Positions 31,015-40,288 of a stretch of DNA of 64,000 nucleotides are shown here, in pieces. Below the pieces are notes generated by a model that ran no database searches, was not told the DNA's origin, and saw only the letters and a list, made by a program, of their open reading frames with translations. Each line of letters begins with the position of its first letter. Position 1 is the first letter of the stretch. A program made the position numbers and the translations under genes. The stretch is from Motiliproteus sediminis (GTDB lineage Bacteria; Pseudomonadota; Gammaproteobacteria; Pseudomonadales; Balneatricaceae), in the NCBI RefSeq assembly GCF_017912535.1, contig NZ_JAERQK010000012.1, positions 1 to 64,000 on the forward strand. Direction: 5' to 3'.

Positions 31015-32331
31015 TTAACCGTTAAGCCGTTCGACCCGGATGCGCGTCACCGCGCCACGAATCTCCTTCAACGACTCGATCGCCGATATCGCCGCGTTCA
31101 TCCGCTTCTCTTGCACCGCGTCGGTAAGGATGATCACCGGAATCAGGTCACTATCAGGCGCGCTCTTTTGCAGAATGGCGTCGATGGAGATCGATTGATC
31201 AGCCAGAATCCGGGTGACTTCGGCCAACACTCCCGGGTGGTCTTCGGCTTGCAGGCGCAGGTAGTAGGCGGTTTCAACCTCCTCCATCGGCAGTACCGGC
31301 AGGCTTGACAGGCGGCTGGGGTGGAACGCCAGATGCGGCACCCGGTTGTCACGGTCCGCGGTCATGGTACGCACGACGTCGACCAGATCGGCAATCACGG
31401 CAGAAGCGGTGGCTTCGGCACCGGCGCCAGCACCGTAGTACAGGGTCGGCCCGACGGCGTCGGCATCCACCATCACCGCGTTCATCACCCCGTTGACGTT
31501 GGCAATCAGCTGATCCTGGGGAATCAGTGTCGGATGCACCCGCAGTTCAACGCCCTCGGTCGTGCGGCGGCTGATCCCCAGGTGCTTGATGCGGTAACCC
31601 AGTTCTTCGGCGTAGCGCACATCATCGGTGGTGATCTTGCTGATCCCTTCGGTATAGGCGTGCTGGAACTGCAGCGGGATACCGAAGGCCAGCGATCCGA
31701 GGATGGTCAATTTGTGCGCCGCGTCGATCCCCTCGACATCGAAGGTCGGGTCAGCTTCGGCATAACCCAGTGCCTGCGCTTCGGCCAGCACGTCGTCGAA
31801 GGCGCGGCCCTTGTCGCGCATCTCGGTGAGGATGAAGTTACCGGTGCCGTTAATGATCCCCGCCACCCAGTTGATGCTGTTGGCGGCGAGACCCTCGCGA
31901 ATCGCCTTGACGATGGGAATGCCGCCGGCAACGGACGCTTCAAAGGCGACAATCAGATTCTTGCGCTGGGCCGCTTCAAAGATCTCGTTACCGTGCACCG
32001 CGATCAAGGCCTTGTTGGCCGTGACCACATGCTTGCCATTATCCAGCGCGGTAAGAACCAGATCGCGCGCAACGTCGGTTCCGCCGATCAGCTCGACCAC
32101 CACATCGATTTCCGGGTTGCGGGCAACGTCAAAGATATCGCTGGTGATCTGAACGCCGTTGGTATCGCAATCGGGATTCGGGCGGCGCGTACCAATCGCG
32201 GCAACCTGAATCAATCGACCGGCACGGCGAGAAATTTCCACTTCGTTGCGTTTCAGGACATTGAAGGTACCGCCACCCACGGTCCCCAGACCACAGATCC
32301 CCACTTTTACCGGTTTGAATCCCATTCCCAT
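31015..32331 (-). CDS. hom: Homoserine dehydrogenase
   Basis: NAD(P)H-dependent reduction of aspartate semialdehyde to homoserine, the branch point to threonine and methionine. Rossmann motif VGICGLGTVGGGTF, then VVTANKAL, GIINGTGNFILT and a C-terminal ACT domain (HPGVLAEVTRILADQS), which allows feedback by threonine. The start is ATG 32331 or, six bases later, 32325; both follow AAAGGG. Extending to 32400 adds residues not found in the family. About 438 residues. Confidence 0.96.
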   Translation of the reverse strand: MGMGFKPVKVGICGLGTVGGGTFNVLKRNEVEISRRAGRLIQVAAIGTRRPNPDCDTNGVQITSDIFDVARNPEIDVVVELIGGTDVARDLVLTALDNGKHVVTANKALIAVHGNEIFEAAQRKNLIVAFEASVAGGIPIVKAIREGLAANSINWVAGIINGTGNFILTEMRDKGRAFDDVLAEAQALGYAEADPTFDVEGIDAAHKLTILGSLAFGIPLQFQHAYTEGISKITTDDVRYAEELGYRIKHLGISRRTTEGVELRVHPTLIPQDQLIANVNGVMNAVMVDADAVGPTLYYGAGAGAEATASAVIADLVDVVRTMTADRDNRVPHLAFHPSRLSSLPVLPMEEVETAYYLRLQAEDHPGVLAEVTRILADQSISIDAILQKSAPDSDLIPVIILTDAVQEKRMNAAISAIESLKEIRGAVTRIRVERLNG

Positions 32332-32475
32332 AGACCCTTTGCTGATCAACCACCGCACGCGCCTCAACAAGCGCCGCCAAAAAGGCGCCCATTGTAGCAA
32401 AAAAACGCCGTTCTGCTTAGCAAAGAAAGGGATAAAAACGCGCTCTGGATGACGTCGGGCCGGACTACCGCCTGC

Positions 32476-33123
32476 TCACTGCCCATCACCCGACCGACCC
32501 TGATACGCCGGTAGTTTGAGGCCAAACAGAATAGCCGCACTGCGCAACCCCAGTGCAACCACAAAGCCCCCGAGCAAAGCGAGATCATCAGGTACACTGA
32601 TCAACACCAGCCCCAGATGGGTTGAGGCACCGGCCAGGGCGGCGGTCACGTAAAGTTCGCGCCCGCCCAGCACCAATGACTCACCACACAGCACATCGCG
32701 AATAATGCCGCCGAAGGTAGCGGTCATCACCCCCATACAGACCGCCACTAACGGCGCCACTCCGGCCGTTAGCGCAATTTGGGTGCCGGTAACCGAAAAC
32801 AACGACAAGCCGATGGCATCCATCCACACCAGCGCGCGCTTGCGACTGTCGATAAAGGGCACCACAAAATAGGTTATCGCCGCCACGACCAGACACAGGG
32901 TGATGTAAGCAGGCTCACGAACCCAGTATACCGGCGCCAACCCCAACAACAGGTCGCGCAAGGTGCCGCCGCCCAGACCGGTAGCGGTTCCAATCAGCAT
33001 AAAGCCGAGGATATCCATACGGTTACGCGCCGCATCAAGGGCTCCGGACACGGCGAATACCGCAATTCCGCAGTAACCGAGCAACCCCACTACACCGGAC
33101 AGCTCCGGAACAAAACCAAACAA
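32476..33123 (-). CDS. TRIC-type cation channel / UPF0126 membrane protein (YicG-like)
   Basis: About 215 residues forming two repeats of three transmembrane helices. Each repeat has the kinked-helix motif GGTLRDLLLG or GGIIRDVLCGE. The prokaryotic TRIC family conducts monovalent cations as trimers; the physiological role in bacteria is unclear. The start is probably TTG 33123. GGAGGAGAGG sits four bases upstream, and earlier ATG/GTG options would add a charged stretch and run into the promoter region of the divergent PilZ gene. Confidence 0.87.
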   Translation of the reverse strand: MFGFVPELSGVVGLLGYCGIAVFAVSGALDAARNRMDILGFMLIGTATGLGGGTLRDLLLGLAPVYWVREPAYITLCLVVAAITYFVVPFIDSRKRALVWMDAIGLSLFSVTGTQIALTAGVAPLVAVCMGVMTATFGGIIRDVLCGESLVLGGRELYVTAALAGASTHLGLVLISVPDDLALLGGFVVALGLRSAAILFGLKLPAYQGRSGDGQ

Positions 33124-33184
33124 TCGACCTCTCCTCCAGATCAAGACTAGACTTAGACGGTGATTTTTATCATCAGGATCTACC

Positions 33185-33529
33185 ATGAGCCAGCATGACC
33201 GTCGCACCGAACCCCGCTATCGCACTCATCGCCCGGTGCGCATTACGCTGCCCGACGGCTCAGGACTCAATGCCAGTACCGCCGACATATCCGCAGGCGG
33301 CTTGCGTGTTCACTGTCCCCAGCGACTGCCGGCGGGCATCCACTTGACCCTGGAGATAGCGGTCGGCGGAGCAGACCAGGCGCTGACGCTATGGTCCCAT
33401 GTCCAGCATTGCACCGCCGACCCGCAACACAGCGGCTTCAGCCTCGGCTTGCGCCACCGCAACACCCCCTCGCCCTATTTGGGTCTGCTGCGCAATGCAC
33501 GCACCCAGCAGTGGCAAAAGCATCACTAA
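33185..33529 (+). CDS. PilZ-domain protein (probable c-di-GMP receptor)
   Basis: 114 residues made of a single PilZ domain. Both ligand motifs are present: RRTEPR near residue 6 and ADISAGGLRV near residue 35, so c-di-GMP binding is expected. It has no other domain, so it would act by binding a partner. A GGDEF-EAL protein at 48148-52329 could set its ligand level. A candidate Fur-controlled RNA begins about 45 bp downstream and could otherwise be read as its 3' UTR. Confidence 0.88.
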   Translation: MSQHDRRTEPRYRTHRPVRITLPDGSGLNASTADISAGGLRVHCPQRLPAGIHLTLEIAVGGADQALTLWSHVQHCTADPQHSGFSLGLRHRNTPSPYLGLLRNARTQQWQKHH

Positions 33530-33539
33530 TCAACCATGC

Positions 33540-33567
33540 TTGTGATAATTATTATCATTCGTATTTA
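33540..33567 (+). promoter_or_regulatory. Promoter with perfect 7-1-7 Fur box
   Basis: TGATAATTATTATCA (33543-33557) is an exact 7-1-7 inverted repeat of the Fur motif; the wider 19-mer from 33544 matches 14 of 19 bases of the classical box. It lies inside a sigma-70 promoter: TTGTGA (33540-33545), 16-bp spacer, TATTTA (33562-33567). Bound Fur-Fe would block it, giving expression under iron starvation. Confidence 0.75.
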
Positions 33568-33573
33568 AAGAAA

Positions 33574-33659
33574 TAGGGCGAACAGTTTACACTCTCTCTC
33601 GTACCAACCTAATCCTGTTCAAGTACGAAGCTTTCGGGGCCTGATGGCCCCGTTTTTTT
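33574..33659 (+). ncRNA. Putative Fur-repressed small RNA (PrrF/RyhB-like role)
   Basis: About 86 nt run from the predicted start of the Fur-controlled promoter to a strong terminator, with no plausible reading frame. TCGTAC (about 33598-33603) can pair with GTACGA (about 33623-33628). Alternatively GAACAG (33580-33585) can pair with CTGTTC (33615-33620), so two exclusive folds exist. The pyrimidine-rich segments TTTACACTCTCTCTC and CCAACCTAATCC could be seed regions pairing with Shine-Dalgarno sequences. Iron-responsive sRNAs (RyhB, PrrF, NrrF) have this promoter and size. I see no primary-sequence match to them. Confidence 0.6.
33635..33659 (+). terminator. Rho-independent terminator of the putative sRNA
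   Basis: CGGGGCC pairs with GGCCCCG around TGAT and is followed by seven Ts on the plus strand. The minus strand has no T-run after the stem, so it is oriented for a rightward transcript. Confidence 0.9.
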
Positions 33660-35202
33660 AGCTCCTTTTTTCGTCGCTCGGACCACACCACCTGAGCGTA
33701 TACAACTCCTCACGCCGGTCTTTAAGATTGGTGACCGAGCCCTCGTTGCGAATCACCTTGAGTCGATCCAGATCCAGATCCGAAAACAGAATCATCTCCG
33801 TGTTCGGCGTCGCCTCCGACATCACCGCGTCATGGGGAAAGGAGAAGTCCGAGGGCGAAAACACGGCCGACTGTGCATACTGCACATCCAGGCTTTCAAC
33901 CGCCGGCAGGTTACCGACCGAGCCGCAGATCACAACGTAGCACTCGTTCTCGATCGCCCGCGCCTGAGCACAGTGACGCACCCGCAAAAAACCATTCTTG
34001 GTGTCGGTCCAGAAGGGGACGAACAGAATCTCCAGCCCTTGAGCGGCCATCAACCGTGCCAGCTCCGGAAACTCGACGTCGTAACAGATGAGGATACCTA
34101 CCCGCCCGGCATCGGTATCAAACACCTGCAGCTTGTCACCGCCCTCAATGACCCAGTCCCATTTTTCATGGGGGGTGATGTGCAGTTTGTACTGCTCTTC
34201 GATGGTACCGTCTCGACGGCACAGGTATGTGATGTTGTAGAGGCGTTCGTTCTCGATTAACGGCATGGAACCGGTGATGATGTTGATGTTGTACTCCACC
34301 GCCATCCGCAACATCTCGTCCCGAAAGCGCTGGGTAAACTGGGCCAGAAAGCGGATCGCCTCCATCCGTTGCTTGGAGTCGGTCAATCCCATCAACGGCG
34401 CATTGAAAAACTCGGGGAAGAGTACAAAATCACTTTGGTAGTCGGATACCGCATCAACGAAGTATTCCACCTGTTGCAGCACATCCTCGACGCTATGAAA
34501 CTCTCGCATCTGCCACTGGACCACGCCGACCCTGACCTGAGTTTTCGGCTGATTGAGAGGAGAGGTGTCAGGCTGATAGAAGATATTGGACCACTCCAGC
34601 AAAGTCGCGTAGCCCTGCGACTTCTCATCCTCGGGCATGTACTGGCGCAACACCCGCTTGACCTGAAAATCGTTGGACAGCTGAAACGACAGGATCGGAT
34701 CATGAAACTCCCGCCGCCCCACCCGTTCGATATACTCCTGCGGGGTCATCTCGTCGGCATGCTGCTGGAACCCGGGAATCCGCCCCCCAGCCAGCACCGC
34801 CTGCAGGTTAAGCTGGCGGCACAGATCCTTGCGCGCTTCGTACAGTCGCCGCCCCAGGCGATAGCCGCGGTAATCCGGGTGTATCAGCACATCAAGGCCG
34901 TAGAGCGCATCCCCTTTGGGATTATTCAATACCTGCATTCGCTTGCCGATCAGGTCATCATAGGTGTGCGGGTTGCGAAACTTGCGATAATCCACCCTCA
35001 CGGTCAGCGCCATACCCACGATCTCATTGCCATCCTCGATGCAGATCTGGCCCGCCTCGAAATCCTTGACCAGCTTGCTGATGGTGCTTTCCGGCCATGC
35101 ACCGCCAATGTCGTCGTATACCCGGTCCATCAGCCTCCTTACCGCCGGGTAGTCGTCAACACTCAGATTTCGCAGGTTCAGGTGTAACTCATCTGCAGAC
35201 AT
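33658..35202 (-). CDS. GNAT acetyltransferase-nitrilase fusion (carbon-nitrogen hydrolase)
   Basis: 514 residues. The N-terminal part (about 1-215) is a GNAT domain with the acetyl-CoA loop region DYRGYRLGRRLYEARKDL. The C-terminal part (about 225-505) is a nitrilase-superfamily amidase. Its catalytic triad is visible as Glu in LFPEFFNAPL, Lys in PHEKWDW and Cys in ILICYDVEFPE. The fusion is known in many bacteria, but its substrate is not established; a coupled deacylation and acetylation of one metabolite is a reasonable guess. It is the only gene of its transcript in this orientation. Confidence 0.93.
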   Translation of the reverse strand: MSADELHLNLRNLSVDDYPAVRRLMDRVYDDIGGAWPESTISKLVKDFEAGQICIEDGNEIVGMALTVRVDYRKFRNPHTYDDLIGKRMQVLNNPKGDALYGLDVLIHPDYRGYRLGRRLYEARKDLCRQLNLQAVLAGGRIPGFQQHADEMTPQEYIERVGRREFHDPILSFQLSNDFQVKRVLRQYMPEDEKSQGYATLLEWSNIFYQPDTSPLNQPKTQVRVGVVQWQMREFHSVEDVLQQVEYFVDAVSDYQSDFVLFPEFFNAPLMGLTDSKQRMEAIRFLAQFTQRFRDEMLRMAVEYNINIITGSMPLIENERLYNITYLCRRDGTIEEQYKLHITPHEKWDWVIEGGDKLQVFDTDAGRVGILICYDVEFPELARLMAAQGLEILFVPFWTDTKNGFLRVRHCAQARAIENECYVVICGSVGNLPAVESLDVQYAQSAVFSPSDFSFPHDAVMSEATPNTEMILFSDLDLDRLKVIRNEGSVTNLKDRREELYTLRWCGPSDEKRS

Positions 35203-35365
35203 AGGGACCTCTTGATTACCGAATATGGAGTAAGCATAGTCGCCGGCGACACCGGCAGATTTAAAGTCGTTTCAGACACCCCTGACACCGTATACCGTTG
35301 CCAACGGCCGCAAAAATGATCTAGGATCACTTTTTGAGCGAGAGTTCAGCACGCGGGAAGCGGCT

Positions 35366-35596
35366 ATGCCACCACGCACCTATCAGATTACAGCCGATAT
35401 GAGCCACCTGATGTGGCAGGCCAAGGTAGAAGGCCTCAGTGGAGCCGAAATCCACCGGCGCTATCTGGCGTTACGCGAACAACACCTGCAAAGTGCCAGC
35501 GGCGCCGAGCGCGACGAGGTGCGCGCCGAACTGGACCGCTGGGCGGAGAGAATCGCTTCGGTCCTTAATCCCGCATTCCTGGATCAGGCGATCTGA
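35366..35596 (+). CDS. Small protein of unknown function
   Basis: 76 residues, predicted mostly helical and charged, no signal peptide. The helix EGLSGAEIHRRYLALREQHL and the later DEVRAELDRWAERIA could form a two-helix hairpin. ATG 35366 has GGGAAG upstream. Not recognised. It is followed by another small cytosolic protein gene on the same strand. Confidence 0.65.
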   Translation: MPPRTYQITADMSHLMWQAKVEGLSGAEIHRRYLALREQHLQSASGAERDEVRAELDRWAERIASVLNPAFLDQAI

Positions 35597-35702
35597 TCGA
35601 TTCTCAAATTTATTTACGCTAACGAGCAAAAACTTTCGTTGGACGACATGCCGGCTCTCTCCTAAAACTGCAACTGAAGTACCACGGCTGCAGGAGACTG
35701 AA

Positions 35703-35888
35703 GTGAGCAAGCCCAAACCCACCCCCGCCGACTATCCCGAGTTCGTGATCGACGACGAAGAGTTGGGGATCACCCACCGCGATTATGAGCGCTGTCGGGG
35801 CCGCCAGGCCGTTCGCCAGGGGATCGATGACTATTTCGAGCGCAAGCAACTCAACGAGATTGAAGACTGGTTCGGCTCGATGGAATAA
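35703..35888 (+). CDS. Small acidic protein of unknown function
   Basis: 61 residues starting with GTG 35703, with AGGAG eight bases upstream. The sequence has an acidic N-terminal half (EFVIDDEELGI) and a helical, charged C-terminal half (RQGIDDYFERKQLNEIEDWF). No family recognised. It lies convergent to the TPR lipoprotein gene. Confidence 0.6.
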   Translation: MSKPKPTPADYPEFVIDDEELGITHRDYERCRGRQAVRQGIDDYFERKQLNEIEDWFGSME

Positions 35889-35910
35889 GTCCGCTGCCGG
35901 CGAGGCCACA

Positions 35911-36405
35911 TCAGTGGCGCTCGCCAAGCTGACGTTTAAGCTGCAGTAGCTGCTCCTGCACCTGGCTGCCGGAGGGCGCCAATGCCAGCCCTCGCTCGGT
36001 CAGTTGCACCGCTCGCGTAACATCATTCATCGCCAGCCGCACCCGCGCCAACTGCAGGTACACTTGCGGCTCCCGCGGCGAGATACGTTGCGCCCTTTCA
36101 AGGTACGCCAGCGCCTGCTGCCGCTGCCCAGCAGTCTCATAGCGTGACGCCTGGTCCAACAGTGCGACCACCGCCGGTGAAAGCGGATCGGTGGGGCGAC
36201 GTGCAGGGGCCGACGCCCCTCGATCAGGTTCATCCGCCGCGGGAGGAGGCGATACCATCGGCGGTTCAGCCACCACAACACCCCCTGCCGGTGCGCCCAC
36301 TTCCGGGTGAGCGCGATCCTCGACCGGCGGCGTATAACGCCCACCGGCACACCCTGCCAGTGTCGCCATCAAGAGCAACCAAACAGCGCCCCGCATCAGA
36401 CTCAC
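35911..36405 (-). CDS. TPR-containing lipoprotein downstream of mrcB
   Basis: 164 residues. The signal ends in lipobox TLAGC, then a proline-rich linker, then a TPR pair (about 90-155). The TPR shows ALAYLERAQRISPREPQVYL and RAVQLTERGLALAPSGSQV. The start overlaps the mrcB stop by 4 bp, so it is translationally coupled. A small TPR protein downstream of mrcB is also seen in Pseudomonas. It may be an accessory of PBP1b, comparable in position though not in sequence to LpoB, but that is inference. Confidence 0.85.
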   Translation of the reverse strand: MSLMRGAVWLLLMATLAGCAGGRYTPPVEDRAHPEVGAPAGGVVVAEPPMVSPPPAADEPDRGASAPARRPTDPLSPAVVALLDQASRYETAGQRQQALAYLERAQRISPREPQVYLQLARVRLAMNDVTRAVQLTERGLALAPSGSQVQEQLLQLKRQLGERH

Positions 36406-38756
36406 CGGGAACCTCCCTCACCGCCAAATAGATGATTGAACCAGTTTAGCGTGCGCTGAATGCCGACTCCACAGCCCCGATAACCGGCAGGTTCACTACC
36501 CGCCACGTAAGGCAACAACCGAGCTCCCTCGCAGAAGTCGCCAGTACGCTCACCCGTTGCATCATCAATCCAGACATAGTTGACCGACTCCGGGGCCATC
36601 GGCCGATAAGATTGAGGGCGCAGTTCGGCCATCAACTCTGACCACACTTGCAGTGCGCCCGAGCTGCCGGTTAAGGGGGTCGGCCGGTTGTCATCCTGCC
36701 CCAGCCAGGCAACCGCCAGATAATCGCCGGTAAATCCGGCAAACCAGCTGTCACGCTGATCATTGGTGGTGCCGGTCTTGCCCGCCATGTTGAGGGAATC
36801 CGGAAAACGCTGGTAGAGCTGACGCGCGGTGCCTTCGCGCACCGTCTCCTGCAACGCGTATTGCAACAGGTGCATCACTGCCGGTTCGAACTGCTGCTGC
36901 AACTCAAACGGGTAACTGGACAACAACTCGCCGTCGGCCGTTAACACCGAGCGAATCGCCCTTAGCGGCGTTTCAAAACCGTTGGCGGCAATGGTCTGGT
37001 AAACCTGCGTCACTTCCAGCGGGCTGAGATTGACCGCACCCAACAGCACCGCCGGGTAGGGACTGACCGGCCGGCGCACTCCCAGCCGCTCGAGGGTATG
37101 GACCACTTTATCGACCCCCAGGCGCAGCCCCAACTGCGCCGTCGCCAGATTGTAGGAGCGCGACAACGCCTGATGCAGCGGCACCACACCATGTTCACTA
37201 TGGTCAAAATTGGAGGGTGTCCAATAGCTGCCGTCAGGGTTTTGCAAGGTAACGGCGTTATCGTCGATCCAGCTCGACAGGGTGAAGCGTTGCGGCTCCT
37301 CCAGCGCGGTCAGATACACGGCCGGCTTGACCAATGAGCCGATGGGACGCACCGCATCAAGGGCCCGGTTAAAACCTTGATAGCGTGGATCACGCCCACC
37401 CACCACCGCCACGACATCGCCGGTCTGGCTGTTACCTACCACTAGCGCTGCCTGCAACCCCTCAACCCGGGAACCAAAACGGCCATCCAGACGTTTGATC
37501 ACCCGCTGAACACTTTGCTCGGCTTTGCGCTGCACCAGCGGGTCCAGATTGGTGAACACCTGCAACCCTTCGCTGGCGAGATCCTGTTCACGGTAATCCT
37601 GACGCAGTTGCCGCTTTACCAGATCCAAATAGGCGGGAAACGCGCCCTTTGACAACTGGCTGCGTTCAACCACGCCCAGCGGCCGCTGGCGGGCGCGCAG
37701 CAAGTCGGCGTCGGAGATATGCCCCTGATCACGCATCAGCGATAGCACAAGATTACGGCGCTCCGTTGCCCGCTCCGGATGACGCCGTGGATCATAGTAG
37801 GATGGCCCTTTAACCAATCCGGCCAGCAGCGCCTGTTGCTCGAGACTGAGGTCGGCCAACGGACGACCAAAATAGTATTGGCTGGCAAGTGAAAAACCAT
37901 GGATAGCTCGTGACCCGGACTGGCCCAGATAGACCTCATTCAAATAGGATTCGAGGATTTCGTCCTTGCTGTAATGCAACTCCAGCAGCATCGCCATCGG
38001 CGCTTCCATCAGCTTGCGCCACAAGCTGCGCTCGCTGGTGAGAAAGTAATTCTTGACCAGTTGCTGAGTCAGCGTACTGCCCCCCTGGACCACCGCCCGC
38101 GCCCGCAGATTACTGATCATGGCCCGCGCTATACCTTTGGGCGAGATACCGAAATGCTGGTAGAAGTCGCGATCCTCCACCGTCACCAAGGCTTGTACCA
38201 GCGTGGGCGGCACCTGTTGCAGCCGAACCAGCTCGCGATCTTCGTTATCCGCGGGGTAGATACCCCCGACCAGCACCGGCTCCAGCCGCGCAAGCGGCAA
38301 CGCACCCTCGCTGCCACTCAAGTGCGCGATCCGGTCACCATCAAACCGCAGTTCCAGCAGGCGGGCGGGCTCGGGCCCGTCAGCATAGAGAAAACCCCGA
38401 CTGAAAAGTAGCGCCCGTTGATCGGCGACAGACGCCTCGCCGGCGCGTTTGGGATAGCTGACAAAGCGGTAGCCGAGCTGGCGCAGCTCCTCTTTGAGAT
38501 CGGCAACCGGCAGTCGCTGGCCGGCATAGAGCTCCAGCGGCCGGGCGTAGACTTTGGCCGGCAATGCCCAGCGTTTGCCTTCAAACTGACTACGAATGGT
38601 GGCATCCATGTACACCAGCGCGCCGCCGCCCAAAACCAGCACTACCAAACCGAGTTTTAACAGTAGGGGCCACCAGCGGAAGGAACGGGAACGGGTAGCG
38701 GCCGCACCTTTCTTGCTGGTGCGACGGGAGGGTGAAGCAGAACTCTTTTTTGGCAT
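36402..38756 (-). CDS. mrcB: Penicillin-binding protein 1B (bifunctional peptidoglycan synthase)
   Basis: 784 residues. A basic cytosolic tail, one membrane helix (about 28-50) and a UB2H-type domain (about 70-150) precede the two enzymes. The GT51 glycosyltransferase has VEDRDFYQHFG and QGGSTLTQQLVKNYF. The transpeptidase has serine motif RPIGSLVKP, SRSYN and KTGTTNDQ. It polymerises and crosslinks peptidoglycan at the inner membrane. The downstream TPR lipoprotein gene overlaps it. Confidence 0.96.
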   Translation of the reverse strand: MPKKSSASPSRRTSKKGAAATRSRSFRWWPLLLKLGLVVLVLGGGALVYMDATIRSQFEGKRWALPAKVYARPLELYAGQRLPVADLKEELRQLGYRFVSYPKRAGEASVADQRALLFSRGFLYADGPEPARLLELRFDGDRIAHLSGSEGALPLARLEPVLVGGIYPADNEDRELVRLQQVPPTLVQALVTVEDRDFYQHFGISPKGIARAMISNLRARAVVQGGSTLTQQLVKNYFLTSERSLWRKLMEAPMAMLLELHYSKDEILESYLNEVYLGQSGSRAIHGFSLASQYYFGRPLADLSLEQQALLAGLVKGPSYYDPRRHPERATERRNLVLSLMRDQGHISDADLLRARQRPLGVVERSQLSKGAFPAYLDLVKRQLRQDYREQDLASEGLQVFTNLDPLVQRKAEQSVQRVIKRLDGRFGSRVEGLQAALVVGNSQTGDVVAVVGGRDPRYQGFNRALDAVRPIGSLVKPAVYLTALEEPQRFTLSSWIDDNAVTLQNPDGSYWTPSNFDHSEHGVVPLHQALSRSYNLATAQLGLRLGVDKVVHTLERLGVRRPVSPYPAVLLGAVNLSPLEVTQVYQTIAANGFETPLRAIRSVLTADGELLSSYPFELQQQFEPAVMHLLQYALQETVREGTARQLYQRFPDSLNMAGKTGTTNDQRDSWFAGFTGDYLAVAWLGQDDNRPTPLTGSSGALQVWSELMAELRPQSYRPMAPESVNYVWIDDATGERTGDFCEGARLLPYVAGSEPAGYRGCGVGIQRTLNWFNHLFGGEGGSR

Positions 38757-38797
38757 GGCGCGAGTATAATCAGATTCCGGAGACTTGGGGAGCGAAC

Positions 38798-40279
38798 GTG
38801 AACGACACGCTGATAGGACAACTGCAACAGCAGGCCCCTTTCGACCATCCGGTCGAGGGCCTTGGTGTGATTGAGACTCACATATCTTGGGTACTGTTGA
38901 CCGGCCCCTACGCCTATAAATTCCGCAAGCCGGTAAATTTCGGCTTTCTTGATTTCACCACCCTGGCCCGCAGGCGCGAGGATTGCGTTAACGAGCTACG
39001 CCTCAATCAGCGTCTGGCGGCACCACTCTACGTCGACCTGGTGCGCGTCGAGCGAGCCGCCGACGGGGCACTATCGCTGACATCGGAACCCGCAGACATG
39101 GCAGACGCCGACATCGATAACGGCAGGGTCGAATTCGCGGTGAGGATGCGCCAGTTCCCGCAATCCCAGCTACTCAGCGCGCTGGATGCCGACCACCAGC
39201 TCAGCGAAGCAATAATTGATCGGCTTGCGGAGCGCCTGGCTGCCTTCCACCAGTCTCTCAGCCCCGCCCCGACCGAGAGTGACTGGGGCTCGGTGGAGAC
39301 CGTGACTCAGGTGGTGGAGCAGAACTTTGCCCAGATCCGCGCCTCCTGCGGTGATCGCCCGCCTCTCCCCGAGTTGACCGCGATCGAGCAGTGGAGCCGC
39401 CGGCAGTTGCAACAACATGAACCGCTGCTGCGCCAGCGTCGCCGGGAGGGGAGGGTTCGTGAAGGCCATGGTGACCTGCATCTGGGCAATATTGTCCTGT
39501 GGCAGAAGGAGCCGCTCCCCTTTGACGCCATCGAGTTCAATCCGCGCTATCGCTGGGTCGACACCCTCAACGATCTGGCGTTTCTGTTGATGGACCTGGA
39601 GCGCAGACAGCGCCGCGCGCTGGCCTGGCGTTTGCTCAACCGCTATCTGGAAATCACCGGAGACTACAGCGGTGTAACGCTACTGCCACTGTTTAAGAGC
39701 TACCGCGCCATGGTGAGAGCCAAGGTAGCGCTACTTGGCGATCCGGTCGCGGGAGTCACGGAAGCACAAGGCTATATCGAGCTGGCAGCCCGCTATCAGC
39801 GGCCCACACCACCGCAGCTGATGCTGATGCATGGAGTCTCCGGCAGTGGCAAAAGCTGGCACTCCGCCCGGATGGCGCAGCAGTCAGGTTTGATCAGACT
39901 GCGCTCTGACTGCGAACGCAAGCGCCTGTTTCCGGCTTTGGCGCAGCGTTACACCGGAGCGGCGAACGAACGCACTTACGGCTATCTGCTGGAACAGACA
40001 TTGCAGCTGCTGAATCACGGCATAGGGGTTATCGTCGATGCCGCGTTCTTGTACCAGGCCCAGCGCCAGCCGTTTATTGAAGCCGCAATTTCACGCAACA
40101 TCCCCGTCAGCATCATTACCTGCGCTGGCGAGGTCGAACAACTACGCCAGCGAATCAACCAGCGGCAGCAACAGGCCCAGGACCCTTCCGAAGCCAGCAT
40201 TCAGGTTCTGGAACAGCAGCTACGCCAGCTGGAGCCACTGACAGTTGCGGAATCCCGCTGGGCGATAAGCCCCGGTTAG
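38798..40279 (+). CDS. Aminoglycoside-phosphotransferase-like / P-loop kinase fusion
   Basis: 493 residues. The N-terminal about 330 residues are APH/kinase-like, with HGDLHLGNIV (catalytic loop) and DAIEFNPRYRW (metal site). The rest is a P-loop kinase of the zeta-toxin/T4-PNK-like type, with MHGVSGSGKSWHSARMA. This fusion is widespread; its substrate is unknown and resistance should not be assumed. GTG 38798 is chosen because GGGGAG precedes it and the upstream ATG would lie inside the divergent mrcB start. Confidence 0.88.
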   Translation: MNDTLIGQLQQQAPFDHPVEGLGVIETHISWVLLTGPYAYKFRKPVNFGFLDFTTLARRREDCVNELRLNQRLAAPLYVDLVRVERAADGALSLTSEPADMADADIDNGRVEFAVRMRQFPQSQLLSALDADHQLSEAIIDRLAERLAAFHQSLSPAPTESDWGSVETVTQVVEQNFAQIRASCGDRPPLPELTAIEQWSRRQLQQHEPLLRQRRREGRVREGHGDLHLGNIVLWQKEPLPFDAIEFNPRYRWVDTLNDLAFLLMDLERRQRRALAWRLLNRYLEITGDYSGVTLLPLFKSYRAMVRAKVALLGDPVAGVTEAQGYIELAARYQRPTPPQLMLMHGVSGSGKSWHSARMAQQSGLIRLRSDCERKRLFPALAQRYTGAANERTYGYLLEQTLQLLNHGIGVIVDAAFLYQAQRQPFIEAAISRNIPVSIITCAGEVEQLRQRINQRQQQAQDPSEASIQVLEQQLRQLEPLTVAESRWAISPG

Positions 40280-40288
40280 AGTCGGAAA

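Noticed and set aside
29684-32397. Long plus-strand frames (403 and 358 codons) over thrC and hom
   Set aside because: Antisense shadows of well-identified genes in high-GC DNA.
38798-40279. Aminoglycoside resistance gene
   Set aside because: The APH-like fold is shared by many kinases, and the fusion to a P-loop kinase is a common chromosomal gene of unknown substrate.
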